From: Acorus gramineus
Taxonomy: Eukaryota; Streptophyta; Magnoliopsida; Acorales; Acoraceae
DNA: 64,000 bases
Direction: 5' to 3'
Assembly: GCA_030737835.1 (NCBI GenBank)
Contig: CM060851.1
Coordinates: 3,686,615-3,750,614, forward strand
Numbering within the stretch: the first letter of the stretch is position 1; every line of letters begins with the position of its first letter. The notes under the pieces are model-generated. The model ran no database searches, had not been told where the DNA came from, and worked only from the letters and a program-made list of their open reading frames with translations. The position numbers were made by a program, and so were the translations under genes. This document shows, in pieces, positions 24,539-35,132 of the stretch.

Positions 24539-25365
24539 GGAAAAAATTCATATAACCCCTGATCAACCCAATATCCATATAACCCCCTAGAATTTTTGTG
24601 AATTCCAATCAACCCCTTAGAAATCCATATAAAAATCCAAATCAACCCGACTTAAAAAACACTTCACGAGTATATTCTATTATCTTAACCCAGTTAATTT
24701 GAAATATATACAAGTTAGTCCCTATAAACTGAAAAAAATTAAAAAAAAAAAAAAACCCTCCAAAATAACGACTCCGTATAATAAAATCAACTTCTTCTTT
24801 ACCATTTTTGTTTCTTCCCCACCAGACCGTTTCAAAATGGATCGTCACATTCTCCGCCTTTAGACGGCATTGTACCATCTTTAAACACCCTTGTTACATG
24901 TAAACAATCATCAAGAATCGTCAAAAACATAAATTTTACATGTCATTGCCAAAAGAAGTTGAAAAAAAATCGTAACATTACTTGCAAAATCCATCGTGAG
25001 TGATTTTTTTCTTACCTCTTGAAGCCCTGTCAGACAGCTTGATGAAGAATGATGAGGAGCAGTGAAGGGCGACGACTTCGACGAGATGAGAGGCGGTGTG
25101 AAGAGATGGAGGGGATTGAAATCGTGTTAGGTTAGATTTTTTTTTTTTTTTAGTGAAGTGAAGAATTAATGGGTTAATGTTATAAACGTAATTTCAACGT
25201 ATGGTTAAATTCAGCTGACCCACGGGTTAACTTGACTAATAGAAGGGTGTATTTGTATTTAGGTTCCGTTTTTGGGGGTGATATATGATTTTAGAAGAAA
25301 AAAAAAAAAACAGGAGGTTATATGGATTTTGACAAGTTCGTGGGAGTTACATGCAAATTTATACC
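24539..25365. mobile_element. Foldback MITE, probably Mutator-like
   Basis: The left end contains TTCATATAACCCCTGATCAA and then ATCCATATAACCCCCTAG. The complement of the right end contains TTGCATGTAACTCCCACG and then ATCCATATAACCTCCTG in the same order and spacing. The terminal inverted repeats are therefore at least 60 bases. There is no transposase frame inside. Flanks are T-rich on both sides and a clean target duplication could not be read. Confidence 0.55.
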
Positions 25366-26051
25366 TTTTTGTATCATTTCTAAAAAGTCATTTTTTAATT
25401 TTTTTAGCTTATAAACTAAGTAATTATCTTTATTCGTTATGTTATATAATATTAGTATATTACTTGATAATGCTTAAATATTTTATTAATTGTAACAATA
25501 ATAATATACGATCAAAAATATATGATAGGGTTGGTTTTATTTATGTATTATATTAATTTTGAAGGATATAAATGATTTACATATAGTAAATAAAACGAGA
25601 TGGATTTTTTATTTGAACCTTAAATTTATTTTATATCTTTATTAAATTAAGACGGATCAAGTTCATATTCAAACTTCAAAGCATCAAACTCATCCCAATA
25701 GAAACGGCTTGTCACATATTTTTCAGTTATCTCATGATCTGTCAGCCCTATATTCAACCCGTGGTTGAGTGTCCATTCTCCTTTTTGATTTATTCACGTG
25801 ATACATCTTCAAATCATTCATACCCTCCCACTAAACACACAACCCGCACACACTCAAAAAATAAAGAAGACCGCGATAATTTATTATAAATTCACACAAT
25901 GAGCTTCATTTTTCGTGGCAGGTGAAATTTTCAATTAACTTTTGTTGCTGTTGTAGTCAAACAAGGAGATTAAAAATCATATGATTAGATAAGAAAATGA
26001 CTCCCCCACTGTCAATAAAGAGTTGGTCAAAAAACAAAAAAAGCACCACTA
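25366..26051. other. Intergenic, AT-rich, no gene seen
   Basis: Low-complexity AT-rich DNA between two transposons in the kinase cluster. Small open frames show no protein similarity. Confidence 0.4.
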
Positions 26052-26060
26052 CTCTTTCAT

Positions 26061-27024
26061 CAGGGGCGGAGCCAGCTTAGGCCCACTGGGGCAGCTGCCC
26101 CTACTAATTTTTTTTTAAGTTTTCCTACCTTGTTGACCTATGTTTGTAATGAAAATTAACTAATGTTATGTAATATATGCCCCCACGCCATCTCTCACAA
26201 CTAGTTCAACTCTCTTCTATGCATGGGCCCATTAATAACATGTAATTATCTCAAATCTCTTTTCTTCGTCAAAATTTAAATAATGTTATTTTTTTTATTG
26301 ATTTTTGTTTATTTTCTTTTTAGAGATGCAAAATATGATAACATGAGTTTTTTTTGTATCTTGATAGTCGATAGATAATCAATCCAAATGAACTCTTTAT
26401 TTATTGAGAAAAGTAAAATATACATCGAATGAGTATCAAATAATGAATTTTGATGTCATATTTCCTTTATGATGTGTGAGTATGACAGGCGACAGTGTTC
26501 AGAATGGTTGTATATATATATATTTTTAATCTTAAGTTCTCCTTTTAAAAATTAATCCCATATATTTTGTGAGAATTAAAAGAGTTGCTTTTATTTATTT
26601 TTTACTCATTCATTTTTTTAGTTGGTTTTTGTTTCAGTTTTTAACTTAAATATTTTTTCTCAAATCCCTATAACAAAATTTTCTTAGAGCATTGAGACAC
26701 TTTTAGTCTATTTTGCAGCCTCATATGCTGATACACTACAATAAGACAGTGTATACTGTGTTACACTGCTTTATTGCAGTATATAATTTTTATCAGTGTA
26801 TGGGATGTAATTTTTTTCATTTTTTTCTAAAAAAATGCATCAGTATATATATTTACTTCAATTTGTATAACAGTATGTATTTGATCAATATGTGAGTATA
26901 TATGTATTTTTTTTAAAAAAAACCCAATAAGCTGCACACAAGAAGCTGCACACAAGACTGGACATATCAATCTCCATCTTCTTATTGTCTGCCCCCACTG
27001 AACATAAATCCTGGCTACGCTACT
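26061..27024. mobile_element. Non-autonomous DNA transposon with 9-bp target duplication
   Basis: CTCTTTCAT flanks the element exactly on both sides (26052-26060 and 27025-27033). The left end starts CAGGGGCGGAGCCAG and the complement of the right end reads AGTAGCGTAGCCAG, imperfect inverted termini. Both ends also carry a GGCCCACTGGGGC / CAGTGGGGGC motif. A 9-base duplication points to the Mutator superfamily. The 0.96-kb inside has no transposase frame. It contains a short direct repeat of AGCTGCACACAAG near 26930-26955. Confidence 0.7.
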
Positions 27025-27440
27025 CTCTTTCATGTAATCATCTTGCTTCCCCACTCTCTGTGAATAAAGAGTTCGTAAAAAAAAAAACACACATTCTGTT
27101 CATGACTTCATGGACCATCATGTATATTATATTAATTTAAAAAATGAACCGCCCCCCCACCCCTTCGGCTATGAAAAATATTTTATTTTTAGAGTATTCT
27201 TGGATGATCCTGCTTGGTACAAGGACATGTTTTTTATGAATTGGATCCATCTCAAAGTAACTACAAGGGTTTAGCATGTGAACCTGAATTCGAGGTTTTT
27301 TATGACAAATTAACCTAGAATAGTTAATTTTTAGAATATTCTATACTCTATATCTCATGAATATTTGATGAATGTCGCAACCCTAACAATACTCGCTCAT
27401 TCCACTCCCACTATTCTATATTTCCAGACACTTGGATCCG

Positions 27441-27719
27441 ATGGAGTTGACAAGGAGATCACATGCTCTGTTTTTATTCCATGCAATCCTCCTCCACCTC
27501 CACAGTTGTGATAACACCACCCTCTCTTTTTTCCAACCCATCAATGAAGTGGACCATCTCGCGCTCCTCGAATTCAAGAACAGAATAATTTATTCTCCCC
27601 TCGGATCCCCCCTGGATCATGGAACAACACCCTTCACTTCTGTCGATGGGAAGGAGTCAACCAAGGCGGGTCATCAAATTCAGTGTGTCACTGGAGAGCA
27701 AAGTCCAACACCTAATTAA
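27441..27719 (+). pseudogene. LRR receptor kinase pseudogene, copy 3 (minimal remnant)
   Basis: Only the two ends of the gene remain. The first ~65 codons match copy 2: a hydrophobic leader (ALFLFHAILLHLHS) and the LRR N-cap (NEVDHLALLEFKNRIIYSPL). About 27670 the sequence jumps straight to the 3' end shared with copies 1 and 2 (AAAGTCCAACACCTAATTAA). All LRRs, the membrane segment and the kinase are gone, and the frame at the junction is not that of the kinase tail. A short secreted peptide of about 93 residues could still be translated, but nothing argues for function. Confidence 0.82.
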
Positions 27720-27850
27720 TAGTTCTGTATGCATTGTAATGTGTAAACAAAAACAGGGACTCTGCTGAAAATACCATGTGGTTCAAAGCACACAGATTTG
27801 CAACTTGGCCTCATGCAGACTTTAGGCTAGATGTCGACTCCAAAGTCCAA

Positions 27851-28276
27851 GGTGCCGTTTGGATGGGAAATAAAGAGGGGAACAAGGAAGATAGAGGGGA
27901 ATAGGGGTTAAAAAGTTGTTTGGGTGGACGCTATAAAAGGGTATAGCTATGCTGAGAATAAACCGGTATTTATATTTCAAGTCCCCCCATAAAATAGTAT
28001 AATTTCTCCACTAGTATAAAGGGATCCACCTTTAAAATCATATGTCATCACCTCTTATACATCAATGGATCCTACATGTCAAATCAACTTTTCACACCTT
28101 ATTCACATTTTATTCTTTATCAACTAAACACTCCAACCTTTATTATTACATTTCTCAACAAAAATATCTGAAAACACAACCAAATAAAAAATAATTCATT
28201 TCATTGATAAAGTCAACAATTCTGAAAATAAGTATAAACCCCAAAATAGCTTATGTCTCTATCTAAACAGACCCTC
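27851..28276. mobile_element. MITE-like element
   Basis: The left end GGTGCCGTTTGGATGGG faces a right end whose complement reads GAGGGTCTGTTTAGATAG. The inside is AT-rich and non-coding and is related in inverted orientation to about 14280-14745. Ends with GTTTGGAT-type termini are typical of plant MITEs. Target duplication is uncertain, so the superfamily is left open. It sits just upstream of the intact kinase gene. Confidence 0.5.
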
Positions 28277-28581
28277 AAAAGAGCATAAATAGTTCTGGTC
28301 TACCAAAATCATAGCAAGAGTCCTGTGTCTCTCAGTACACCGTTTCTGAACTTGCAAATGTTGACAAACACACTGAATTCCAACCATATTTGACCTCCAA
28401 AGTCTCCCTAATGCATGTCTTTTTCAATGTGCACTGTATATCAGATACAAAGGACTAAGCTTTCACCAGATCCACAAACCACATCGGTCTCCCTCTCTCT
28501 GATCTCCCAATTCAGGTTGCTCCACAGCAAATCATGATGTGGGAAGGGGTTCTTCATTTCTCTGAATTCAGAGCGGCCACC

Positions 28582-31500
28582 ATGCGTATACTCCAAGTAA
28601 GCTTCTTTTTATCATTTCTTGTCATCTTCTTGAGTGGATTCCCGGCCTGTGCTGCTCCATCAGTGAATTCCACTGATAGGCTTGCTCTATTGTCTATCAA
28701 ATCCCAAATAACCCAAGACCCTCTCGGGTCATTATCCTCATGGAACGAAACTCTCAACTTCTGCGAGTGGCATGGAGTCACCTGCAGTCTTCGCCACCCC
28801 GAGAGAGTCATCGCACTTGACTTGGAGGGACAGGTCTTGACGGGTTCCATATCACCCTACATAACAAACCTCACCTTCCTTGAAAGAATCCACATGCCAA
28901 ACAACAGCTTATATGGAGAGATACCACAAGAGATCAGCCGTTTGTCACGGCTTCAGTATTTCAACCTCAGCTACAACTCCCTTGATGGGAAAATTCCCAC
29001 CACCTTAGGCCACTGTTCAAAACTTCAAAATATCAGCATAAGAAGCAATAATTTGGTCGGACAGATCCCTGATACGCTTGGCAGGCTCCCAAACCTCAAA
29101 GTGCTCAGTCTTGCTACAAACAATCTCATCGGAGATGTCCCACAATCACTGGGGAACCTTTCCTCACTTAACATTCTCAATCTTGCAAAAAACAGCCTCA
29201 CAGGACTCTTACCATCTTCACTTGGGAATCTTTCATCCCTCTCCTACTTTGATCTCTCGAGTAACAATCTCAATGGGAGCATCCCAGAAGACATTGCCCA
29301 TATCACAGGACTAAAATTTTTTAGTGTCTCCATCAATGGATTTTCTGGACTTATCCCCTCCCCCTACTTCAATCTATCATCCCTCCAACATTTTGCTGTT
29401 TCAGTCAACCAATTGACTGGAACTCTTCCACAAGACATCGGCCTTACCCTTCCTAACCTTGAAGACCTCCTCGTTGATGTGAACCAATTTCATGGTCCGA
29501 TTCCAATCTCATTGTCCAATGCATCAAGACTTCAGGTGGTCGATTTGGACACCAACAAATTCAGTGGGAGAGTGCCTTTGAATCTGGGAAGCCTGCAAAA
29601 CCTAAGAAATCTCAACCTTGGCTCAAATAAACTCAGAGCAAGAGAAGCAGAAGATTGGGATTTCATCACCTCTCTGACCAACTGCAGCAATCTGGTAGTA
29701 CTGGGACTGAACAACAACAGCTTCACAGGTGTATTGCCAAGCTCCATAGCCAATCTGTCATCAGAGCTTCAGTGGCTTGTCATGGGAGGGAACCAAATAT
29801 CCGGAGGCATTCCTGCTGGGATTGAGAACCTCGTCAATCTGGTTGTACTGGGAATGGACCAAAATAATTTTACAGGTGCAATTCCAGGCGCCATCGGAAA
29901 GCTCCAGTGGTTGAACGCATTGGATTTGTCTGAAAACAGATTCTCAGGTCAGATTCCACCATCCCTTGGCAATCTTTCACAATTGAATGAACTTCAACTG
30001 GGCAAAAATGAATTTTGGGGAAGCATACCTTCAAGCCTCAGAAACTGTCAAAACCTGGAAGCCCTGGAACTCTCTAATAACAACTTCAGCGGTACAATTC
30101 CCATAGAAGTTTTTAACATCACATCCCTATCAATATACCTTGATTTGTCTCATAATTCTCTGATCGGAACTCTCCCTATGCAAATTGGTAGTTTGACCAA
30201 TCTTGGAATATTAGATGTTTCGGAGAACAGGTTATCAGGGGAAATCCCCAATGAGCTGGGTGATTGTCAGGTCTTAGAATACCTTTACATGGAAGGTAAT
30301 TTCTTTCAAGGATCCATTCCTCCATCTTTCGGCAAGCTAAAAGGAATCCGCGAACTTGATCTTTCACGCAACAAATTCTCCGGGCAATTTCCAGACTTTC
30401 TAGAGAACCTGCATTCTGCACAATATCTTAACCTGTCCTTCAATAATTTTAATGGTGAAGTGCCACAAGGAGGTGTCTTCAACAATGCGAGTGCAATTTC
30501 AGTTGCTGGGAATAATAATCTCTGTGGGGGCATCCCCAAATTGCAGCTTCCCCCATGCCCAAACAAGAGTTCCAAAAGAAGAAAACAGCATCTTGCAGTG
30601 ATCATAATGGTCCCAGTCGTTTCTATACTATGTTCAATTGTACTACTGTATTTCTGTATTATTTGTTGGACAAAGAGTTCAAAAGCCAAGATTCCATCCA
30701 CACCTTCCTCAAGTGATCAACATAAGAAGGTTTCTTATGCGGAGCTGTATAAAGCAACTGATGGGTTCTCCTCAGAAAATTTAATGGGTGTTGGAAGCTT
30801 TGGTTCAGTATATAAAGGAATTATGGACCTTGGAGAAACAGCTGTGGCAGTGAAGGTCTTCAACCTTCAACGACGTGGTGCAACTAAAACTTTCCTGGCT
30901 GAATGTGAGGCCCTGAGATTTGTGCGGCATCGGAATCTCGTCAAGATCCTAACTTCCTGCTCTAGTATGGATTTCATGGGTAATGAATTCAAAGCTCTAG
31001 TTTATGAGTTCATGCCTCATGGGAGTCTAGAGAATTGGTTGCATCCAGTGGGGAAAGAGTGGTGTCAGTCAGAGAGCTTGAACTTTTCAAAAAGGTTGAA
31101 TATAGCCATCGATGTTGCAAGTGCTTTAAACTACCTCCATTATCATTGTCTTAAGCCAATTGTTCATTGCGATCTGAAGCCAAGCAATGTTCTGCTTGAT
31201 GGCACAATGAGTGCACTTGTTAGCGATTTTGGTTTAGCGAGGTTTCTGTCTAAGACGTTTGCTCCTTCAGGTCAAACTATCTCAATTGGGATAAAGGGAA
31301 CTATTGGATATGTTGCTCCAGGTAACTACTGCATCTAATCTCTATTTCATTCTATAGCTTAACACTACTTTGTTGATTTTCTTCGACAATTCCCGACACC
31401 TGGGATCCTCCTGCTAGGATATCAGTGTCAAGAGATTGCAACCCTTTAACATTTGTCTGATCATTAATATCTTTAACTTTAAAATCAAATGTCAATTATT

Positions 31501-31913
31501 ATTTAACCGATATCATAATGCACAAAAATTTAATTGCAGAGTATGGAATGGGACGTGGTATAACAACAAGCGGAGATGTATATAGCTATGGGATCCTTCT
31601 GCTGGAGATATTTACAGGAAGGAAACCAACAGATAACATGTTTAACAATGATTTAAGCCTTCATAATTTTGTTAAGGCGGCTTTCCCAGAGAGAGTGCTT
31701 GAAATCATAGATCCCTCACTTCTCTCAGCAGAGTACCAAGCCGCAGAGGAAAGTGGAAGATGCGAGGGCATGAAAACAAGAATGGAAGCATGTCTGGTGT
31801 CTGTGATCAGAATCGGTCTCTCATGCTCAGTGGAATCACCAAAAGAAAGAATCGATATGAATTGTGTCGTCCGTGAACTTGAGGCAGTTAGAGATATGCT
31901 TCTTGTCGTTTGA
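28582..31913 (+). CDS. LRR receptor-like kinase, subfamily XII (Xa21/EFR-like), apparently intact
   Basis: Two exons, 28582-31321 and 31540-31913, joined in frame at the family's usual intron site (GYVAP|EYG); 1037 residues. I prefer the Met at 28582 (ACCATGCG context, directly before the signal peptide [14 protein letters not shown]) to the upstream Met at 28534. Order: signal peptide, LRR N-cap ([20 protein letters not shown]), more than twenty LRRs, C-cap ([14 protein letters not shown]), a membrane segment near residue 675, then a kinase with the glycine loop [17 protein letters not shown], and the non-RD catalytic loop [16 protein letters not shown] and [11 protein letters not shown]. 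Non-RD kinases of this group (Xa21, EFR, FLS2) sense microbial patterns at the plasma membrane. The ligand cannot be predicted. An AATAAA signal is at 32007. It is the only undamaged member of the local cluster. Confidence 0.93.
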
Positions 31914-33160
31914 GGATGAACAGAGATGAATGGGACAAAGCCAGGAATGGGGTAATTGTGATTGTGTATGTTTCCTGATGGGACTACGTACGATGATCAA
32001 TTATCTAATAAAACAATATCTCTTTAACAGTGTTTAATTAACATGCATTGTATTTTCTATAAGCAATTCATAGCAGTTCCAATCCAAAATATTGTGCAGA
32101 TGGGGAAAGATCAGTGAAAACTTGCATCTACACAACCAAAGAGAGAGAAATACATAAGCGGCCAAAAAAAAATTCACTGGATGCACAACTAAATTTGGGG
32201 AGGAAGGGGAGATTGAGAGAAGATCACTGAAAAGGAAGGAAATGCAGGCTTACTAAAGTCTATTAACATGTGATAAGAGAAATCAGTGATTCTGCATTTG
32301 CACATCCAAGAGATGAATAAAGAAAAAAGGCCAAAAAAATTGTCAGAAGGAAATGCAGCACAGACCCAAAACTAAGCTTTCTAGAGTGACACCTTGCAAA
32401 ATCCCTCTTTTCTTTGGGAATTTTCCAATCACCCTCTCTAAAACTAGCAATTGCAGTTCGCCGATGGCTTATCCTAGGATCCTACCGTGCTCTAACCTAC
32501 CCTTCACCAAGTTCTCCGTTTCCCCCTCCATTAATCTCCCCTTAGCTTTAAAAAAATATATATATCATTTTTGAGTTCTCCATTTTCCCTAATTCTATCT
32601 ATCTCCATCATTTGGACAAGAAAGATGATTAAATAAATGGAATCTATTATACTATTAGAACCATTATAAATTGCTTAACTGATTTGAGCATCATGTCTAA
32701 AGTTTTTGTATATTCAGAATCAAGTTTACCCCGTGGCCTCATTATCTTGAAACGACACCCTCCGACAAATGCATTAATAATAAGTCTCTATATACATGAA
32801 AATTCATCAGTCAGGAAATCTTTCCCAGAATTTCCAATTGCATAACAAGGAAAGCAACAGCAGAAGTTCAATTCAAAAGCATAACTAATCCAGACACAAC
32901 CACATAAACTCAAAAACAAATGCATAAATAAAACCATGGATCAACTTGAACAATATATTCCACTTCACACATAATTACATAAAGACCCAGACCAAACGCC
33001 CAATCAATGAACGCACGAAGAAACTTAAAAGATGATCGATTCCGTGCTAATAATCCACAATAACATAGTGTTCTATACAAGTAACCATAAAAAACACATA
33101 CATCTCATCCCAACAACCAAGAAAGCACAGATCGAATAAAATCCATCAAAATCGAAGGTT
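31914..33160. other. Intergenic, no gene seen
   Basis: 3' flank of the receptor kinase (AATAAA at 32007) and then the 3' flank of the PH1 gene on the minus strand (below about 33160). The two genes converge. Small open frames here show no protein similarity. Confidence 0.5.
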
Positions 33161-33607
33161 TTATTTGTCACCGGGCTTGGAGTCATAGTCGACGACCTCG
33201 GAATCCGTGACGGACCTCGAGTGCTGGACGATGGACCGTCCGATGGAGTTGATCCAGTCCTCCTTCTCCTTCTCGGTGTCGGCGATGAAGTACATGGTCT
33301 CCGTGGGCGTGGAGAGCATGAACGCGAACTGGCGGTTGAGGACGTCGTCGGCGCCTTTGACGGTGAGGCAGGTCCCGACGGGGATGACGCCGCGGGGCCT
33401 CGAAGAGCGGCTGACGACGGACTCCTTGAACCAGAAGAGCTTCCCCTGCTTCAGGACGAACCAGCGGCGGCGCCAGGTCTTGATGTACTCGCCCTGCTTC
33501 GTGAGCCACCCGGATCTCTCCGGGTTCGTCCAGAACTCGACCCCTCCGTGGGACTCCTCCGTCGTCGATGACCATGAGCCGGTCGCCGCCCTCCAAAGAC
33601 TCTCCAT
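33161..33607 (-). CDS. PH1: Pleckstrin homology domain protein, PH1 type
   Basis: An intronless 148-residue protein that is almost wholly one PH domain. After about 27 residues the domain starts with RSGWLTKQGEYIKTWRRRWF, continues with VLKQGKLFWFKES, and ends with an amphipathic helix holding the invariant Trp (KEKEDWINSIGRSIVQHS). The K-x-W-R-R-R-W-F basic patch is the phosphoinositide-binding site in this family. Arabidopsis PH1 (145 residues, At2g29700) has the same size and architecture; it is reported to bind PI3P and act on endosomes. The length match and full domain indicate a complete gene. The coding region is GC-rich, unlike its flanks. Confidence 0.94.
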   Translation of the reverse strand: MESLWRAATGSWSSTTEESHGGVEFWTNPERSGWLTKQGEYIKTWRRRWFVLKQGKLFWFKESVVSRSSRPRGVIPVGTCLTVKGADDVLNRQFAFMLSTPTETMYFIADTEKEKEDWINSIGRSIVQHSRSVTDSEVVDYDSKPGDK

Positions 33608-33954
33608 TGATCGAATTGAAGGGTTTTTAGGGATTTTTTGTCGAATTATTGGGAATCGAAGGGGAGAGACTGTGGGGCGGTTCGGTTAGGGTTACCTTCG
33701 GTTATTCTAAAGGAGAGAGAGATACGAGGGAATATAGTGATTTAGAATAGGATGGTGGTTTTTTATACAAGGGTCCAATTTTAGAAACAACGAATCAGGG
33801 CCGTTGGTTTTGATTAACCAGCCTTGCAAAATATTTAAATTCTAAATCATGGTGTATATTTTCTTGCCCGCCGTGTGACGTTGGAAATAAGTCCAAGATA
33901 AAAAAGAACATAGGAGAATAGAAAAAAAAGTTATTTATTTAAACATATAAATTC
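33608..33954. other. PH1 5' flank
   Basis: Upstream DNA of PH1 with a GAGAGAG stretch near 33710-33722 in the probable 5' UTR. No other gene is seen. Confidence 0.4.
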
Positions 33955-34349
33955 TGATAGTTATGTTTGGATAAGTTAGGATAATGTCTGATAACTATTC
34001 TAAGAAAATGTTGAAATTATTTATCAGACCTTATTTATGTCAATAGATAAAAATATTCTTATCTGTCATTTTAAAAAATTTATCTCACCTAATAATCTCA
34101 CACATATTTTAAAAACTGTCACATCTATTAAATCAATCATACATTTCTCACACTATTCCCAGGGGTACAGTTATCATTTAAAAAGTCATAAACTCTTATT
34201 CATCCCTTATCAACTATTTATCATCACTTTATCGAAGATGAAAAAAAAAAAAAATCATTTTTACGTTTTTCAATGAGAATAACAGAAAATACAACCAAAC
34301 AAAAAATTGTTTATTCAGTCTGAATTGTTATCTATCCTAACATAGCTAT
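33955..34349. mobile_element. MITE, family A copy 1
   Basis: The left end CTGATAGTTATGTTTGGATA faces a right end whose complement reads TTGATAGCTATGTTAGGATA, giving about 20-base inverted repeats. A second copy lies at 47334-47752 and shares most of its internal sequence, including GATAATTATTCTAAGAAAAT-like and ACTGTCACATCTAT strings. No coding content. The exact ends and target duplication are uncertain. Confidence 0.65.
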
Positions 34350-35094
34350 CAAGAGTGAATAATCCAATATCACACCCCCATGTGGCTTGGAGTTTGAGGG
34401 AAATAAATTTCAAAACATTTCACAGAGATTGTCACTGCCCTCATTAAGATAAGCTTATTCATCACTAAAAACGGTTCAAAGGAGATTATTGAATTTCTTT
34501 TATAGCAATTCAGATCATCCAAGTTCTAGCATTTTTTATTCGGATTTGCATTCAAATGTTGCATGTAAATATTCCAAGAATGTTGGAATAAGATTATAGG
34601 GATTACACCATGCTTACATTCCATTTGGAACTAGTTTTCAAAAACAGATTATATTTTTAATTAATTAAAATAATTGATTATAAAATAAATAATCTTAACG
34701 AATTTTTTTTTATAGATAAAAAATGGTAGACTAATTTACCTTATAATAAGTATAAGATTACAAAGTTTGAATTGAGGATAAGAGACAGAAAAAATATAAA
34801 ACAAAAAAAGTTTCACACCATACAACTGTTTTGTTAACATTTAATTTAAAACATAAAAATCAAAAGCTGAAACCAAAACATGAAGCCAAAAAATACATAA
34901 CAAACATCCATCAATGTGAGATTTTCCCAGGCTCAGAATTTACCAAATGTAGCTGTGGTCGATTTCCACCCCCTATGTTGTGCCCATTAAAACAGTTGAA
35001 CTCGCGATCATCCTCGGCTCAGCTTGAATAGCTTCATGAGCACTCACAAAAGAGACAACAGAGTGTGATCCATGTCGAATGGTCTTCACAAAAA

Positions 35095-35099
<5 letters not shown>
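34350..35099. other. Intergenic, no gene seen
   Basis: AT-rich with one GC-richer patch at about 34915-35070 that matches nothing I recognise. No element boundaries are visible. Confidence 0.35.

Positions 35100-35130
<31 letters not shown>
35100..35130. repeat. (AG)n microsatellite
   Basis: Fifteen uninterrupted AG/GA units. It is a likely polymorphic site. Nothing coding is supported around it. Confidence 0.97.

Positions 35131-35132
<2 letters not shown>

Noticed and set aside
33221-33571. Open frames on the plus strand across PH1
   Set aside because: The minus-strand frame encodes a full PH domain. The opposite frames are GC-rich shadows.
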